The notes beneath the pieces were generated by a model. It saw nothing but the letters and a program-made list of their open reading frames with translations. It was not told the origin of the DNA and did no database searches. The position numbers and the translations under genes are program-made. A DNA stretch of 64,000 bases, from assembly GCF_001027285.1 (NCBI RefSeq), contig NZ_CP011509.1, forward strand, positions 8,518,501 to 8,582,500, read 5' to 3'. The DNA is from Archangium gephyra (GTDB lineage Bacteria > Myxococcota > Myxococcia > Myxococcales > Myxococcaceae). Position 1 is the first letter of the stretch. Every line of letters starts with the position of its first letter. Shown one piece after another: positions 18,601 to 26,433 of the stretch.

Positions 18601-19015
18601 CGAACAGCGAGTCCTTCTCCAACGGCGCGGCGGGCGTCGCCGGCCTGCCGAGCGCCTCGAGGTCGTTCAGCAGCGAGTCCGCCGAGGACTCATTGGGATC
18701 CGGTGCCGGCTCGAGGTCCCCGAGATCGCCGAACAGCGAGTCGGAGGACAGGGGCGCGATCGGTGTGGCCGGTCTCGCGGAAGAGGACGCGGGCTTCGCC
18801 GCCACGGCCGGCTTGGGCGCGGGGGCGGGCTTCGCCGCGGGGGTGGGTTTCGGCGCGGCGGCAGCGGGCTTGGACTCCGGGACCGCGGGCGAGTCCTCGC
18901 GCTTCACCAACTGGAGGTGACGGCAGCGCGGGCACTGCGCGCGCACACCCTTGGGCGTGATGACCCGGTCATCGATGGCGTAGGCCGCCGCACATTTTTG
19001 GCAGATGATCCGCAT
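15620..19015 (-). CDS. Zinc-ribbon (MJ0042-type) and TPR-repeat membrane protein
   Basis: A 1131-residue modular protein. Residues 1-38 form an MJ0042-type zinc ribbon (MRIICQKCAAAYAIDD, then QCPRCRHLQLV). Residues about 40-365 are a low-complexity Pro/Ala linker with FDFNAPPGF repeats. A second ribbon follows (CRECGKQMVD, CEDCRHRGQ, about 372-400). One transmembrane helix lies at about 475-498 (LIAAAVVLLLVGGGGAAYFF). The outer half (about 530-1131) is made of many tetratricopeptide repeats, with YSEAAESFQRALLLDPRS and later copies. This suits a scaffold linking a cytoplasmic ligand with periplasmic partners. It lies between purH and purD with gaps of three bases and one base. The family is recurrent in myxobacteria; its function is not known to me. 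Confidence 0.82.
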   Translation of the reverse strand: MRIICQKCAAAYAIDDRVITPKGVRAQCPRCRHLQLVKREDSPAVPESKPAAAAPKPTPAAKPAPAPKPAVAAKPASSSARPATPIAPLSSDSLFGDLGDLEPAPDPNESSADSLLNDLEALGRPATPAAPLEKDSLFGDLAELTQSSPSNPAIDLGASSKPGTPTYSIPSGDLLFDEPPPPPVPAPQPRPAAPVQARPAAPAPQPKPAAPAYSVPSDDALFDFNAPPGFDPPAPQPKPAAPVQARPAAPKPAPAPAALPEMADDGIFDFNAPPGFSSPPPVAAPQPRAAPAPAPAALPEMADDGMFDFNAPPGFSSPPPVAAPAAAAAPEGDPLLDFFGAPPSQPAPAAAPMPVAAPAPARPAAPTGGIQKTCRECGKQMVDPFDLALGACEDCRHRGQQKPTPAPVPEGRSVEVLDLPPLGDTGGAPAGASLSPEPGSGARAAPPALAPEPRSGVNSRSGVAVSASGGGRGGLIAAAVVLLLVGGGGAAYFFVPQVKDLVGGGKSESGGGATSSSSGQQQPATAALPPALESVLPRWQLMFVDATSGDSKQLLAQGQSLLEKDQRLAYSEAAESFQRALLLDPRSDTAIGGYVQALALGLGSRMDDPTFLEARSLIEAAEERSRRGPELLVAHANLLLARAGKSENMQQAQKLAEEVLANPKVGTPAQKAEAHLVLGRVFLTSSRELANEHFESALSLASDFQRVHYYRALADETAGDYSLAIERLQKRLAQDPDHWETRSTLARIFMEVGQVEQARELYEARLKSTPNDFQALLALAVMRYQVDNGLTGGLGALRALLRNRDKYDEREVAELLLHLSAAERVANNLEAAAKMARESLQLQKHNPAAHLQLFLVSVKRKDATAAAEHFAGLKGHLDSPVLEKLLEGRLRLLERKPAEAMPLFLEAAQQDPRYVDALLLAGVAGAQNGRRDESFRVLAQASQGDPLRLSPRPPVTSFYLRSGDLLEGLEGSIVAAGRGDDDLLANLYEGLLRFHQGDAAAAEKLLKKVNDFDTNNALASAYRTFIAMGRKDLKSAKAHAARAVAGGRQVAIAHLALGLVMVESKELELAKRSLREAVTLAPKLYSAEVKLAELEATSSRDSVRERLVRLLSLDPSFLPAKRVLYSLDKRG
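18044..18263 (-). repeat. Two near-identical direct repeats, 117-bp period
   Basis: Within the TPR gene, a segment starting at 18044 recurs at 18161 with very few changes. It encodes two copies of a 39-residue unit containing PEMADDG, FDFNAPPGF and SSPPPVAAP. A third, diverged FDFNAPPGF copy follows further toward the N-terminus. This is recent in-frame duplication of linker sequence. Confidence 0.85.
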
Positions 19016-19018
19016 GGC

Positions 19019-20563
19019 TCAGTGCCGGAAGTGTCGCACTCCGGTGAGCACCATGGCCATTCCATGTTCATCGGCCGCGGCGATGAGCTCTGAGTCCCTC
19101 ACCGAGCCGCCAGGCTGGATGACGCACGTGGCCCCCGCCCGGGCGGCCTCGTCGAGCCCATCCCTGAAGGGGAAGAAGGCGTCCGAGGCCACGGCGCTCC
19201 CCTTGAGGGCCTCGCCTCCCCGGCCGGCGGCTATCTTCGCCGAGTCCACCCGGCTCGTCTGCCCTCCTCCGGCGGCCAGCAGCTTCGAGGCATTGGAGAA
19301 CACGATGGCGTTGCTCTTCACGTGCTTGCACACCCTCCAGGCGAAGCGCAGAGCCCTCTCCTCCTCCGGGGTGGGTGCGCGCTTGCTGACGACCTTCCAC
19401 TCGAGCGGGGGCTCGACGGCATCCCGGTCCTGGAGCACCAGGCCGCCGGACACGCTCCGGGCCTCCAGCTGGGACCTCGGCCGGGCGGACGTGGAGGCCA
19501 GGGCGGGACCCGCCTCCAGCAGGCGCAGGTTCTTCTTCGCCGCCAGCACCTGCAGGGCCTCGGCCGAGTAGGTGGGGGCGATGACGGCCTCGAGGAACGT
19601 CTCCGCCAGGGCCTCGGCGCAGGTGCGATCCACCTCGCGGTTGAGCGCGACGATGCCACCGAAGGCGGACACCTCGTCGATGGCGCGCGCCGTGCGGTAG
19701 GCCGTCACCAGCGACGCATCCAGCGCCACGCCACACGGGGTGTTGTGCTTGATGATGACGGCACAGGGCTGCTCGGGGAACTCCAGCACCAGGCCCAGCG
19801 CCGCATCCAGGTCCAGGATGTTGTTGTAGGAGAGCTCCTTGCCCTGCAGCACGCGGGAGAAGGCCACGGTGGGCTCGGCGGGCACGGCGTGCTCGCGGTA
19901 GAAGGCGCCGCGCTGGTGCGGGTTCTCGCCGTAGCGCAGGTTCTGCACCTTCTGGAACGCGAGCGTCTGCTCCTGGGGGAACGGCTCGCCGGCCTGCGCG
20001 GACAGCCAGTTGGAGATGGAGGCGTCATACGCCGCGGTGTGCGCGAAGGCCTTGCGCATCAACCGCCGGCGCGTCTCCTCGCTCGTGGCGCGGGACTTCT
20101 CCAGCTCGGCCAGCACGGCCTCGTAGTCGTCCGGGTCCACCACCACCGTCACGTGGCGGAAGTTCTTCGCCGAGGCGCGCACCATGGCCGGCCCGCCGAT
20201 GTCGATCTGCTCGATGACATCGGCCTCGGAGGCGCCGGAGGCCACCGTCTGGCGGAAGGGGTAGAGGTTGACGGCCACCAGGGAGATGGGGGCGATGCCG
20301 TTGGAGGCCATCTCCGCCCGGTCACTCTCCAGGTCCGGCCGTCCGAGCAGACCACCGTGGATGCGGGGGTGGAGCGTCTTCACCCGGCCCCCGAGAATCT
20401 CCGGGCTCTGGGTGTGCTCGGAGACCTTCTTCGCGGGGACCCCCGCGGCCTGGAGCGCGGCGAGCGTGCCCCCGGTGGAGAGCAGCTCGAAGCCGAGCCT
20501 GACGAGCCCTTGCGCGAAGGGGACCAGACCGCGTTTATCGGAAACGCTGAGGAGAGCCAGCAC
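19019..20563 (-). CDS. purH: Bifunctional AICAR formyltransferase/IMP cyclohydrolase
   Basis: Catalyses the last two steps of IMP synthesis. The N-terminal IMP cyclohydrolase domain (about 1-195) shows [19 protein letters not shown], and [14 protein letters not shown]. The C-terminal AICAR transformylase domain has [15 protein letters not shown], the [11 protein letters not shown] loop and the final GVRHFRH. I start it at GTG 20563, giving 514 residues, the usual size. The longer frame from 20617 would begin between the -35 and -10 boxes of the promoter I see upstream. It is the first gene of a leftward operon running to the O-antigen ligase-like gene. Confidence 0.96.
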   Translation of the reverse strand: MLALLSVSDKRGLVPFAQGLVRLGFELLSTGGTLAALQAAGVPAKKVSEHTQSPEILGGRVKTLHPRIHGGLLGRPDLESDRAEMASNGIAPISLVAVNLYPFRQTVASGASEADVIEQIDIGGPAMVRASAKNFRHVTVVVDPDDYEAVLAELEKSRATSEETRRRLMRKAFAHTAAYDASISNWLSAQAGEPFPQEQTLAFQKVQNLRYGENPHQRGAFYREHAVPAEPTVAFSRVLQGKELSYNNILDLDAALGLVLEFPEQPCAVIIKHNTPCGVALDASLVTAYRTARAIDEVSAFGGIVALNREVDRTCAEALAETFLEAVIAPTYSAEALQVLAAKKNLRLLEAGPALASTSARPRSQLEARSVSGGLVLQDRDAVEPPLEWKVVSKRAPTPEEERALRFAWRVCKHVKSNAIVFSNASKLLAAGGGQTSRVDSAKIAAGRGGEALKGSAVASDAFFPFRDGLDEAARAGATCVIQPGGSVRDSELIAAADEHGMAMVLTGVRHFRH

Positions 20564-20598
20564 GGGGTTGCGCGCCTCTGTCTGTAGGAGAGGCGGCT

Positions 20599-20627
20599 CG
20601 TCTAGCAACCACCCCACGGGGTGTCAA
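20599..20627 (-). promoter_or_regulatory. Sigma-70-type promoter of the purH operon, with palindrome in the spacer
   Basis: On the minus strand TTGACA (20622-20627) is followed by a 17-base spacer and TAGACG (20599-20604). Transcription would start near 20592, about 30 bases before the purH GTG. The spacer holds a perfect 6+6 palindrome, CACCCC-GT-GGGGTG (20610-20623), a plausible operator for purine-dependent repression. No E. coli PurR-type box is seen. Confidence 0.65.
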
Positions 20628-20671
20628 CGAAGCATGCAACCCGTGTGCGCCAACGGATTCCGGCCCGATTT

Positions 20672-21166
<495 letters not shown>

Positions 21167-21214
21167 GTCCCCTCCAACGATGAGTCCACTCTACCCGTTC
21201 CCCCACCCTTCAGC

Positions 21215-21739
21215 CTACGGCGAATGGAGCTTTTCGTCTCGGCGCGCGGTGACCGCGCTCCCCAGCCGGGCCACATCCCGGACCAGTTCCCGAGCCCTTG
21301 ACTTCAATGATTCCAGCTCTGCTTCCAGTGTGCGCCGGTACTCCGTACCGAACGCGCGCTCCCCCATCTGATCCTGAAAACCATCGAACACCTCGGAGAG
21401 ATCTCGCTCCAACTGATCGATGTGATTCTTGTGGAACAGAAAGGAGCGCTTGATGTCCTCCAGGGTGTGACCTTCCGCCATCATTTTTTTGATGGCGTTG
21501 ATCCGCCGGACTGATTCCACCGGGTACAGCCCCCGGCTCCCCTGGTGCTTGCCCTTGCGCCCCACCCGGCGGCTGCGGGGCAACAGGCCTACCTGCACGT
21601 ACTTGCGGAACGTCGCCTCGGAGAGCTGAACGCCGCGAGGACGGAAGATCTCGAGGATCTCCCTCGCGGGCAGCCCGCCAGCGAAGTCGCGTTCGATGCG
21701 TTCGAGCTCGTCGGGCTCCAGCAACCGCATGCCTTCCAT
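21215..21739 (-). CDS. MerR-family transcriptional regulator
   Basis: A 174-residue winged-helix regulator. An unusual N-terminal segment (LEPDELERIERDFAGGLPAR) precedes the DNA-binding part: LSEATFRKYVQVGLLPRSRR, then RGLYPVESVRRINAIKKMM with EGHTLEDIKRSFL. That is the MerR HTH and wing with a Y/F-rich hinge. The C-terminal half is a long helix suited to antiparallel dimerisation. No ligand cysteines are present. The start may be the ATG at 21739 or 21730. A TATATT -10-like box at 21742-21747 is so close that the shorter form is plausible. The promoter region is AT-rich and contains inverted repeats, consistent with autoregulation. Confidence 0.8.
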   Translation of the reverse strand: MEGMRLLEPDELERIERDFAGGLPAREILEIFRPRGVQLSEATFRKYVQVGLLPRSRRVGRKGKHQGSRGLYPVESVRRINAIKKMMAEGHTLEDIKRSFLFHKNHIDQLERDLSEVFDGFQDQMGERAFGTEYRRTLEAELESLKSRARELVRDVARLGSAVTARRDEKLHSP

Positions 21740-21773
21740 TCAATATATGCTACTGAATGGACTCCATTGAATG
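21736..21773. promoter_or_regulatory. AT-rich promoter/operator of the MerR-type gene
   Basis: CCATTCA (21736-21742) and TGAATGG (21754-21760) form an inverted repeat. CATTCAAT (21737-21744) also pairs with ATTGAATG (21766-21773). On the minus strand TTCAAT and TATATT are 18 bases apart, longer than the usual 17. A lengthened spacer crossed by dyads is how MerR-family promoters are built. Confidence 0.5.
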
Positions 21774-21903
21774 CCAGAAAGTCCGCGAAGCTGTCAACAA
21801 AAGCCTGTAGCAGCCGGTAGCACCGGGCGTACGAGGGCCGTGGCGCGCCGGGGGAAGCTGGCGGCGTGGGGGTTACGAGGTCGGGAAGTGAACGGCGGGC
21901 GCG

Positions 21904-23853
21904 CTACCTACGGGTCGCGTTGAAGGCCTTCGTCACCCGGCCGTTGGGCGCGAGGGTGAAGTCGGAGGACTCCGTGCGCGAGGGGTGCTTGAAGGTCACC
22001 TTGTGGGGGCCCGCCGGGAGCGGAATGTTCGCGGTCCCCTGCAGCTCGCGCCGGACCAGCTTGCCGTCGACATAGACGTCCGCATACGGCACGGCCTTCA
22101 CGGAGAGCGTCCCCTTGAGCTCCACGACCGGAGCCTGCTCCGCCGGGGTCTGCCCCGTGCTTCCCGTCTGGGCGGGAGGAGCCTCGGGCGGAGGCATCGC
22201 GACCGCCACGGCTCCCGCGTCGGGTGAGCCCGCGTCGGGCGCCGCCGCGAGAATGGGCTCGGGGGTCGGCGGCGTGGGAACCTCCGCCTTGGGTCCAGAC
22301 GAGGCGGTGGCCCCGGCCGACGGGCTGGCGGGAGCCGAAGTGGCCGGAACGGAGGCCGGAGCCTCGGGAGCCGGCGGTTTCGACGGCGCCACCAGGGCCG
22401 CCACCCCGCCGATGAGGACCACGGCCACCGCGCTCGCGCCGGCCCAGAGTCCCTTGCGCCCGCGCTGAGGCCCACTCGCCTCCAGAGCGGAGGCCCCCGG
22501 CGGCATCACCTGGGCCACCCGGACGGGGGCGGGAGCGGACTCGAGGGCCGAGGGCTCCGGCGCGCTCCCCTGCTCCGCCGGGGTGACCACGGGCATGGGA
22601 CGGGAGTTCCTCGTCCCCTCGGCCGGAGGCAGCGGCTGGGTGGAGCGCGGAGGGAGCGGGTCGCGGGGCAACACCTGGGTGGAGGCGGAGACCAGGGCCT
22701 CCTCGGAAGCATCCGGGCGCACGGGCCTGTCGCGCCCCGAGGCCGGATTCGAGCCGGGCAGCACCGCGGTGGGCTCGCGAGCGGGCTCCGCCCCCTGTAC
22801 CGAGGGAGCCTCTCCCGTGCGGCTCCGCGCCTGCACGCCCGGAGCCGTCGCCGCCACGGGCACACTGCCGGAGCGGCTGCGCTGCGAGCGGTCCATGAGC
22901 GCGGACGGAACCGCGATGAACTGGGTGAGCGGGACGTCGAAGAGCCGCCGGACGAAGGTGCCCACGTCCGTGTCATCCACGCTGGTCGCGCTGTGCAGCA
23001 CGCACTGGGCGAGCGCGCGCTCCAGCTCGCCCGCCGACTGGTGGCGGGCGTCCGGATCGCGCTCGAGCGCGGTGCACACCACGCGGTCCAGCTCCTCGGG
23101 CACGTCCGGGTTGAGGCGGGCCGGCCGGGCGATGACGCTCTCCTGCACCGCCCGGAGCACGGCCATCTCCGAGTCCCCGTCGAACAGCTTGCCGCCGGTG
23201 AGCATCTCCCAGAGCACCACACCGAGCGCGAAGACGTCCGTGCGCGCGTCCACCTCTTCCCCGCGCGCCTGCTCCGGGGACATGTACGCGAACTTGCCCT
23301 TGAGCACGCCCGGCTGGGTCAGCTTGTTGCTGGCCTTGGCGATGCCGAAGTCGGTGAGCTTCACCGCGCCGTCGTAGGACAGCAGCACGTTGTGCGGGGT
23401 GACGTCGCGGTGCACCAGGTGCACCAGCTCCCCATCCGAGGACTTGAGCCGGTGCGCGTAGTGCAGCCCGGCCGCCACCTGCGCGCCGATGTGCGCCACC
23501 AGCACGGGAGGCACGGAGATGCCCTTCTCCCGGCAGCGCTTGCGCAGCTCCCACAGCGAGCAGCCACGCACGTACTCCATGGCCAGGTAGTACGAGTCCT
23601 CGTGCTTGGCGAAGTCGAAGATCTGCACCACGTTGGCGTGGTTGAGCCCCGAGGCCAGCCGCGCCTCGGCGATGAACATCTGCACGAAGCTCTCGTCGTC
23701 CGACAGGAACGAGCGCACGCGCTTGATGACGACTTCCTTCTCGAAGCCCTCGGCGCCCGTGGAGGTGGCCAGATAGATCTCGGCCATCCCGCCCTCGGCG
23801 AGCTTGCGCTTGACGACGTACTTGCCGATGGGGGTGCCTGCTTCGAGTGTCAC
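21904..23853 (-). CDS. Hanks-type Ser/Thr protein kinase with C-terminal PEGA domain
   Basis: A 649-residue membrane kinase. Kinase domain at about 10-275: glycine loop LAEGGMAE, catalytic Lys44 (VVIKRV), HRDVTPHN (148-155) and DFG (168-170); all key residues are present. A Pro/Ser/Ala-rich linker (about 325-460) leads to one membrane helix (LWAGASAVAVVLIGGVAALV). The outer end is a PEGA domain of about 65 residues (GTLSVKAVPYADVYVDGKLV and PAGPHKVTFKHPS), a surface or peptidoglycan-proximal beta module. It lies 22 bases downstream of another PEGA kinase on the same strand, suggesting tandem duplication and co-expression. The HRDVTPHN variant is common in myxobacterial kinases. Substrates are unknown. 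Confidence 0.92.
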   Translation of the reverse strand: MTLEAGTPIGKYVVKRKLAEGGMAEIYLATSTGAEGFEKEVVIKRVRSFLSDDESFVQMFIAEARLASGLNHANVVQIFDFAKHEDSYYLAMEYVRGCSLWELRKRCREKGISVPPVLVAHIGAQVAAGLHYAHRLKSSDGELVHLVHRDVTPHNVLLSYDGAVKLTDFGIAKASNKLTQPGVLKGKFAYMSPEQARGEEVDARTDVFALGVVLWEMLTGGKLFDGDSEMAVLRAVQESVIARPARLNPDVPEELDRVVCTALERDPDARHQSAGELERALAQCVLHSATSVDDTDVGTFVRRLFDVPLTQFIAVPSALMDRSQRSRSGSVPVAATAPGVQARSRTGEAPSVQGAEPAREPTAVLPGSNPASGRDRPVRPDASEEALVSASTQVLPRDPLPPRSTQPLPPAEGTRNSRPMPVVTPAEQGSAPEPSALESAPAPVRVAQVMPPGASALEASGPQRGRKGLWAGASAVAVVLIGGVAALVAPSKPPAPEAPASVPATSAPASPSAGATASSGPKAEVPTPPTPEPILAAAPDAGSPDAGAVAVAMPPPEAPPAQTGSTGQTPAEQAPVVELKGTLSVKAVPYADVYVDGKLVRRELQGTANIPLPAGPHKVTFKHPSRTESSDFTLAPNGRVTKAFNATRR

Positions 23854-23875
23854 GGCGGAGATCCTGGAGAACGAG

Positions 23876-25747
23876 CTAGAACTTCACGACCACTCGGGTG
23901 TGGCTGTTGGCCTTCACCTCGACCCGCTGGGTACGCGTCCCCAGTTCCGGGTTCGAGAACTTGCACTCATACACACCGACGTTGAGCGGAACGTCCGGCA
24001 GCGGCGTGGTCCCCAGGTTGCGCCCCCCACAGGACACCTCGGCCCAGGGGGTGACCGCGAAGCGCACCGTGCCCCGGCGCGACTCCTGCTGGGACACGCG
24101 CTCCACCGTGCCGGGGGCCGCGCTCGGGGCGAGCCGCTCGGGCTCCGGCTTCTGCTCTTCCCTGGGCGCGGGCGAGGGCGTGGTGGCCACCACGGTCTTG
24201 GGCTCCTCCCGGGAGGGCGCGGGTTGCTCGGGAGCGGGGGGTGAGGGCCGCGCCGGAGCGGGAGTCGTCACGGGGGCCACCGCCACCGGAGCGCGCTCCG
24301 TGTGCAGGGCGAACCACCCGCCCAGGCCCACGCCCACGATGAGACCGGCGCCCACCGCTAGCAGTGCGAGCCGGTACGGCTTCCGGGGCTCCTGGGCGGA
24401 AGGCGGCACGGCCGGCTGACGAGAACGGCTCGACCTCGGCGCCAGGGTCTTCTCGGGGTCCGAGGCCTCCGAATGCGACTCCTCCGCGACCTCGGGCTGC
24501 GGGGTCCTGCGCCGGTTGGCCTTCTCGGGGGCGTAGGAGCGCGGCTCCTCCCCGAGCTCGGGCGCCGGAGCACGGCGGATGTCCAGGGTGCGCCGGGGCT
24601 CCAGGGCCTTGCGCTCGGAGGAGCCTCGCGGATCCCTCCGGCTCGGGGTGCGCAGCGAAGGCCGCTCCGGCGGCTGCACCTGTGTCTCCACCCGGCGCGG
24701 CGCCGCCATCGTCTCGACACCGGACTTCTCGGGGGCCTTCTCGGGCGACCTGCCAGCACCGGCGGGCGAGGCGCCATCGGCATCCTCCACCAGCACATCC
24801 CCCAGCCGGGCCTCCTCGGCCAGCCGCGCGGCGTACAGCTCCTTCATGAAGGCCGCCACGTGCGCCGTGGACGACGGCAGCTGGTGGGCCAGCAGCCAGT
24901 CCTCCAGCGCCAGCTGCAGCTGCAGCGCCTCCGCGTACCGGTCCTCCGGCTTGCGCGTCAGCGCCTTCATGACGAGGGGATCCAGGTCCTTGGGCACCCG
25001 CGGGTTGATCTGCGAGGGCGGGAGGATCTCGCAATCCGCCACCGCCTGCAGCGTGGCCATGTCCGTGAGGCGCTTGAAGAGGCGCATCCCGGTGAGCAGC
25101 TCGTAGAGCACCACGCCCAGGGCGAAGATGTCCGTGCGGCAGTCCAGGTTCTTCTGCCCGGCGGCCTGCTCCGGCGACATGTACGAGTACTTGCCCTTGA
25201 GCACTCCCGAGCGCGTCACGGTGGCCTGGTCCGCCGCCTTGGCGATGCCGAAGTCCACCACCTTCACCCGCCCCTCGAACGTCAGGAGGATGTTCTGCGG
25301 GGAGATGTCCCGGTGGACGATCCCCAGCGGCTTGCCCTGGGCGTCCTTCTGCTTGTGCGCATGGTCCAGGCCCGCGCAGGCCTCGATCATGATGCGGCAC
25401 ACCAGCGGCACCGGAATCAGCTGGCCGCTGCGCTCCGCCCGCTTCCACACGCGCCGCAAGTCCTCGCCGTGGATGTACTCCATGGCGATGAAGAAGGTGT
25501 CGTCCTGGGCCCCCAGGTCGTAGATGTCGACGATGTTGGGGTGATCCAACCGGGCGGCGATGCGCGCCTCGTCCAGGAACATCCGGACGAAGTCCCCGTT
25601 CTCCGCCAGGTGCGGGAGGATGCGCTTGATGACCAGCAGCTTCTCGAAGCCCTCGGGACCCCGCTGGCGCGCGAGATAGATCTGCGCCATGCCTCCCATG
25701 GCGAGCCGCTTGAGGAGCTGGTATTTGCCGTAGTTCTCGTTCGACAC
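23876..25747 (-). CDS. Hanks-type Ser/Thr protein kinase with C-terminal PEGA domain
   Basis: A 623-residue kinase from GTG 25747 (VSNENYGKYQLLKRL). An in-frame start at 25798 would add 17 residues without homology appeal. Kinase domain about 7-275: AMGGMAQ loop, Lys41 (LLVIKR), HRDISPQN (145-152) and DFG (165-167). A basic Arg/Pro/Glu-rich linker follows (about 335-465). One membrane span (ALLAVGAGLIVGVGLGGWFA) precedes a PEGA-like C-terminus (GTVRFAVTPWAEVSCGGRNL). It is organised like the next downstream kinase, 22 bases away, and the two probably form an operon. Confidence 0.9.
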   Translation of the reverse strand: MSNENYGKYQLLKRLAMGGMAQIYLARQRGPEGFEKLLVIKRILPHLAENGDFVRMFLDEARIAARLDHPNIVDIYDLGAQDDTFFIAMEYIHGEDLRRVWKRAERSGQLIPVPLVCRIMIEACAGLDHAHKQKDAQGKPLGIVHRDISPQNILLTFEGRVKVVDFGIAKAADQATVTRSGVLKGKYSYMSPEQAAGQKNLDCRTDIFALGVVLYELLTGMRLFKRLTDMATLQAVADCEILPPSQINPRVPKDLDPLVMKALTRKPEDRYAEALQLQLALEDWLLAHQLPSSTAHVAAFMKELYAARLAEEARLGDVLVEDADGASPAGAGRSPEKAPEKSGVETMAAPRRVETQVQPPERPSLRTPSRRDPRGSSERKALEPRRTLDIRRAPAPELGEEPRSYAPEKANRRRTPQPEVAEESHSEASDPEKTLAPRSSRSRQPAVPPSAQEPRKPYRLALLAVGAGLIVGVGLGGWFALHTERAPVAVAPVTTPAPARPSPPAPEQPAPSREEPKTVVATTPSPAPREEQKPEPERLAPSAAPGTVERVSQQESRRGTVRFAVTPWAEVSCGGRNLGTTPLPDVPLNVGVYECKFSNPELGTRTQRVEVKANSHTRVVVKF

Positions 25748-25891
25748 GGTGCGACGCGCCCCCCTCGGTACGGCTGTCACGCCGTTCAGGGGGAACACCC
25801 GGAGGCGGAAGGGGCCCCGAGCGTAAGCGGCCCGGCCGGGAGGGTCAAACGTCCTGTCGCACTTTTCCCCCGGATGGCCCCCTACGGAGCA

Positions 25892-26311
25892 CTACCCGCC
25901 GCGACGGGCAGGGGCCCTGACCTGGCGGGTCTCCCGCATGAGGGCCTCCAGCTCGTCCAGGTGCCGCTGCAGCACGGGCATCAGCAGGGGGGCGGCATCC
26001 ACCCGGTCGAACAGGTCCAACACCCGGTCCACCTTGCGCTCGATCTCCGCGGCCCGGGCCGTGCTGATGCGGCGCAGGAGCAGATCCACGCCCGCCTCCA
26101 TGAGCACGCGGGCCACCGCGTCACGGGAGACGAGCGGCTCGTCCTGCCGGCGCTGCCCTCCGCCTTCGATGACACGCAGGCCGCCAGGCGAGCGGGCGGC
26201 CGGTGTGGATGAGCGGCGGGTGAGCGGGCGCTCAGAGGTGGAGTTGTCGTCGTGCTGTCGGGAGCTCACCGTCGCCTCCTGCTGCGGGGACGCGCTCAGG
26301 GTACTCAGCAT
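25892..26311 (-). CDS. Small hypothetical protein
   Basis: A 139-residue cytoplasmic protein that I do not recognise. The first 60 residues are polar and probably disordered (SSRQHDDNSTSERPLTRRSS). The last 80 are helical (SRDAVARVLMEAGVDLLLRR, then KVDRVLDLFDRVDAAPLLMP), possibly a coiled-coil or helical bundle. The ATG at 26311 has a strong ribosome site (GGAGGG, about six bases upstream). The open frame extends upstream to 26743 only by antisense overlap with the VWA gene. It precedes the two PEGA kinases by 144 bases on the same strand, so it might be a substrate or partner; that is guesswork from position. Confidence 0.65.
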   Translation of the reverse strand: MLSTLSASPQQEATVSSRQHDDNSTSERPLTRRSSTPAARSPGGLRVIEGGGQRRQDEPLVSRDAVARVLMEAGVDLLLRRISTARAAEIERKVDRVLDLFDRVDAAPLLMPVLQRHLDELEALMRETRQVRAPARRGG

Positions 26312-26433
26312 GGGGTGCCCTCCAATTTTCCGGTCAACCGCACAGACCGATGCAGAGCTGTAGCACCCGGGGCCGACATGTCCTGTCCGGAGCCGGAATA
26401 CCGGCCCCGGAGCGCATCCCCACGCCGCGCTGC

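Noticed and set aside
15854-19093. Plus-strand open frame of 1079 codons
   Set aside because: Antisense of the TPR scaffold, with Arg/Gly-rich composition and no family features.
20564-20617. Longer purH start at 20617
   Set aside because: It would begin between the -35 and -10 boxes of the best promoter; the GTG at 20563 gives the normal length.
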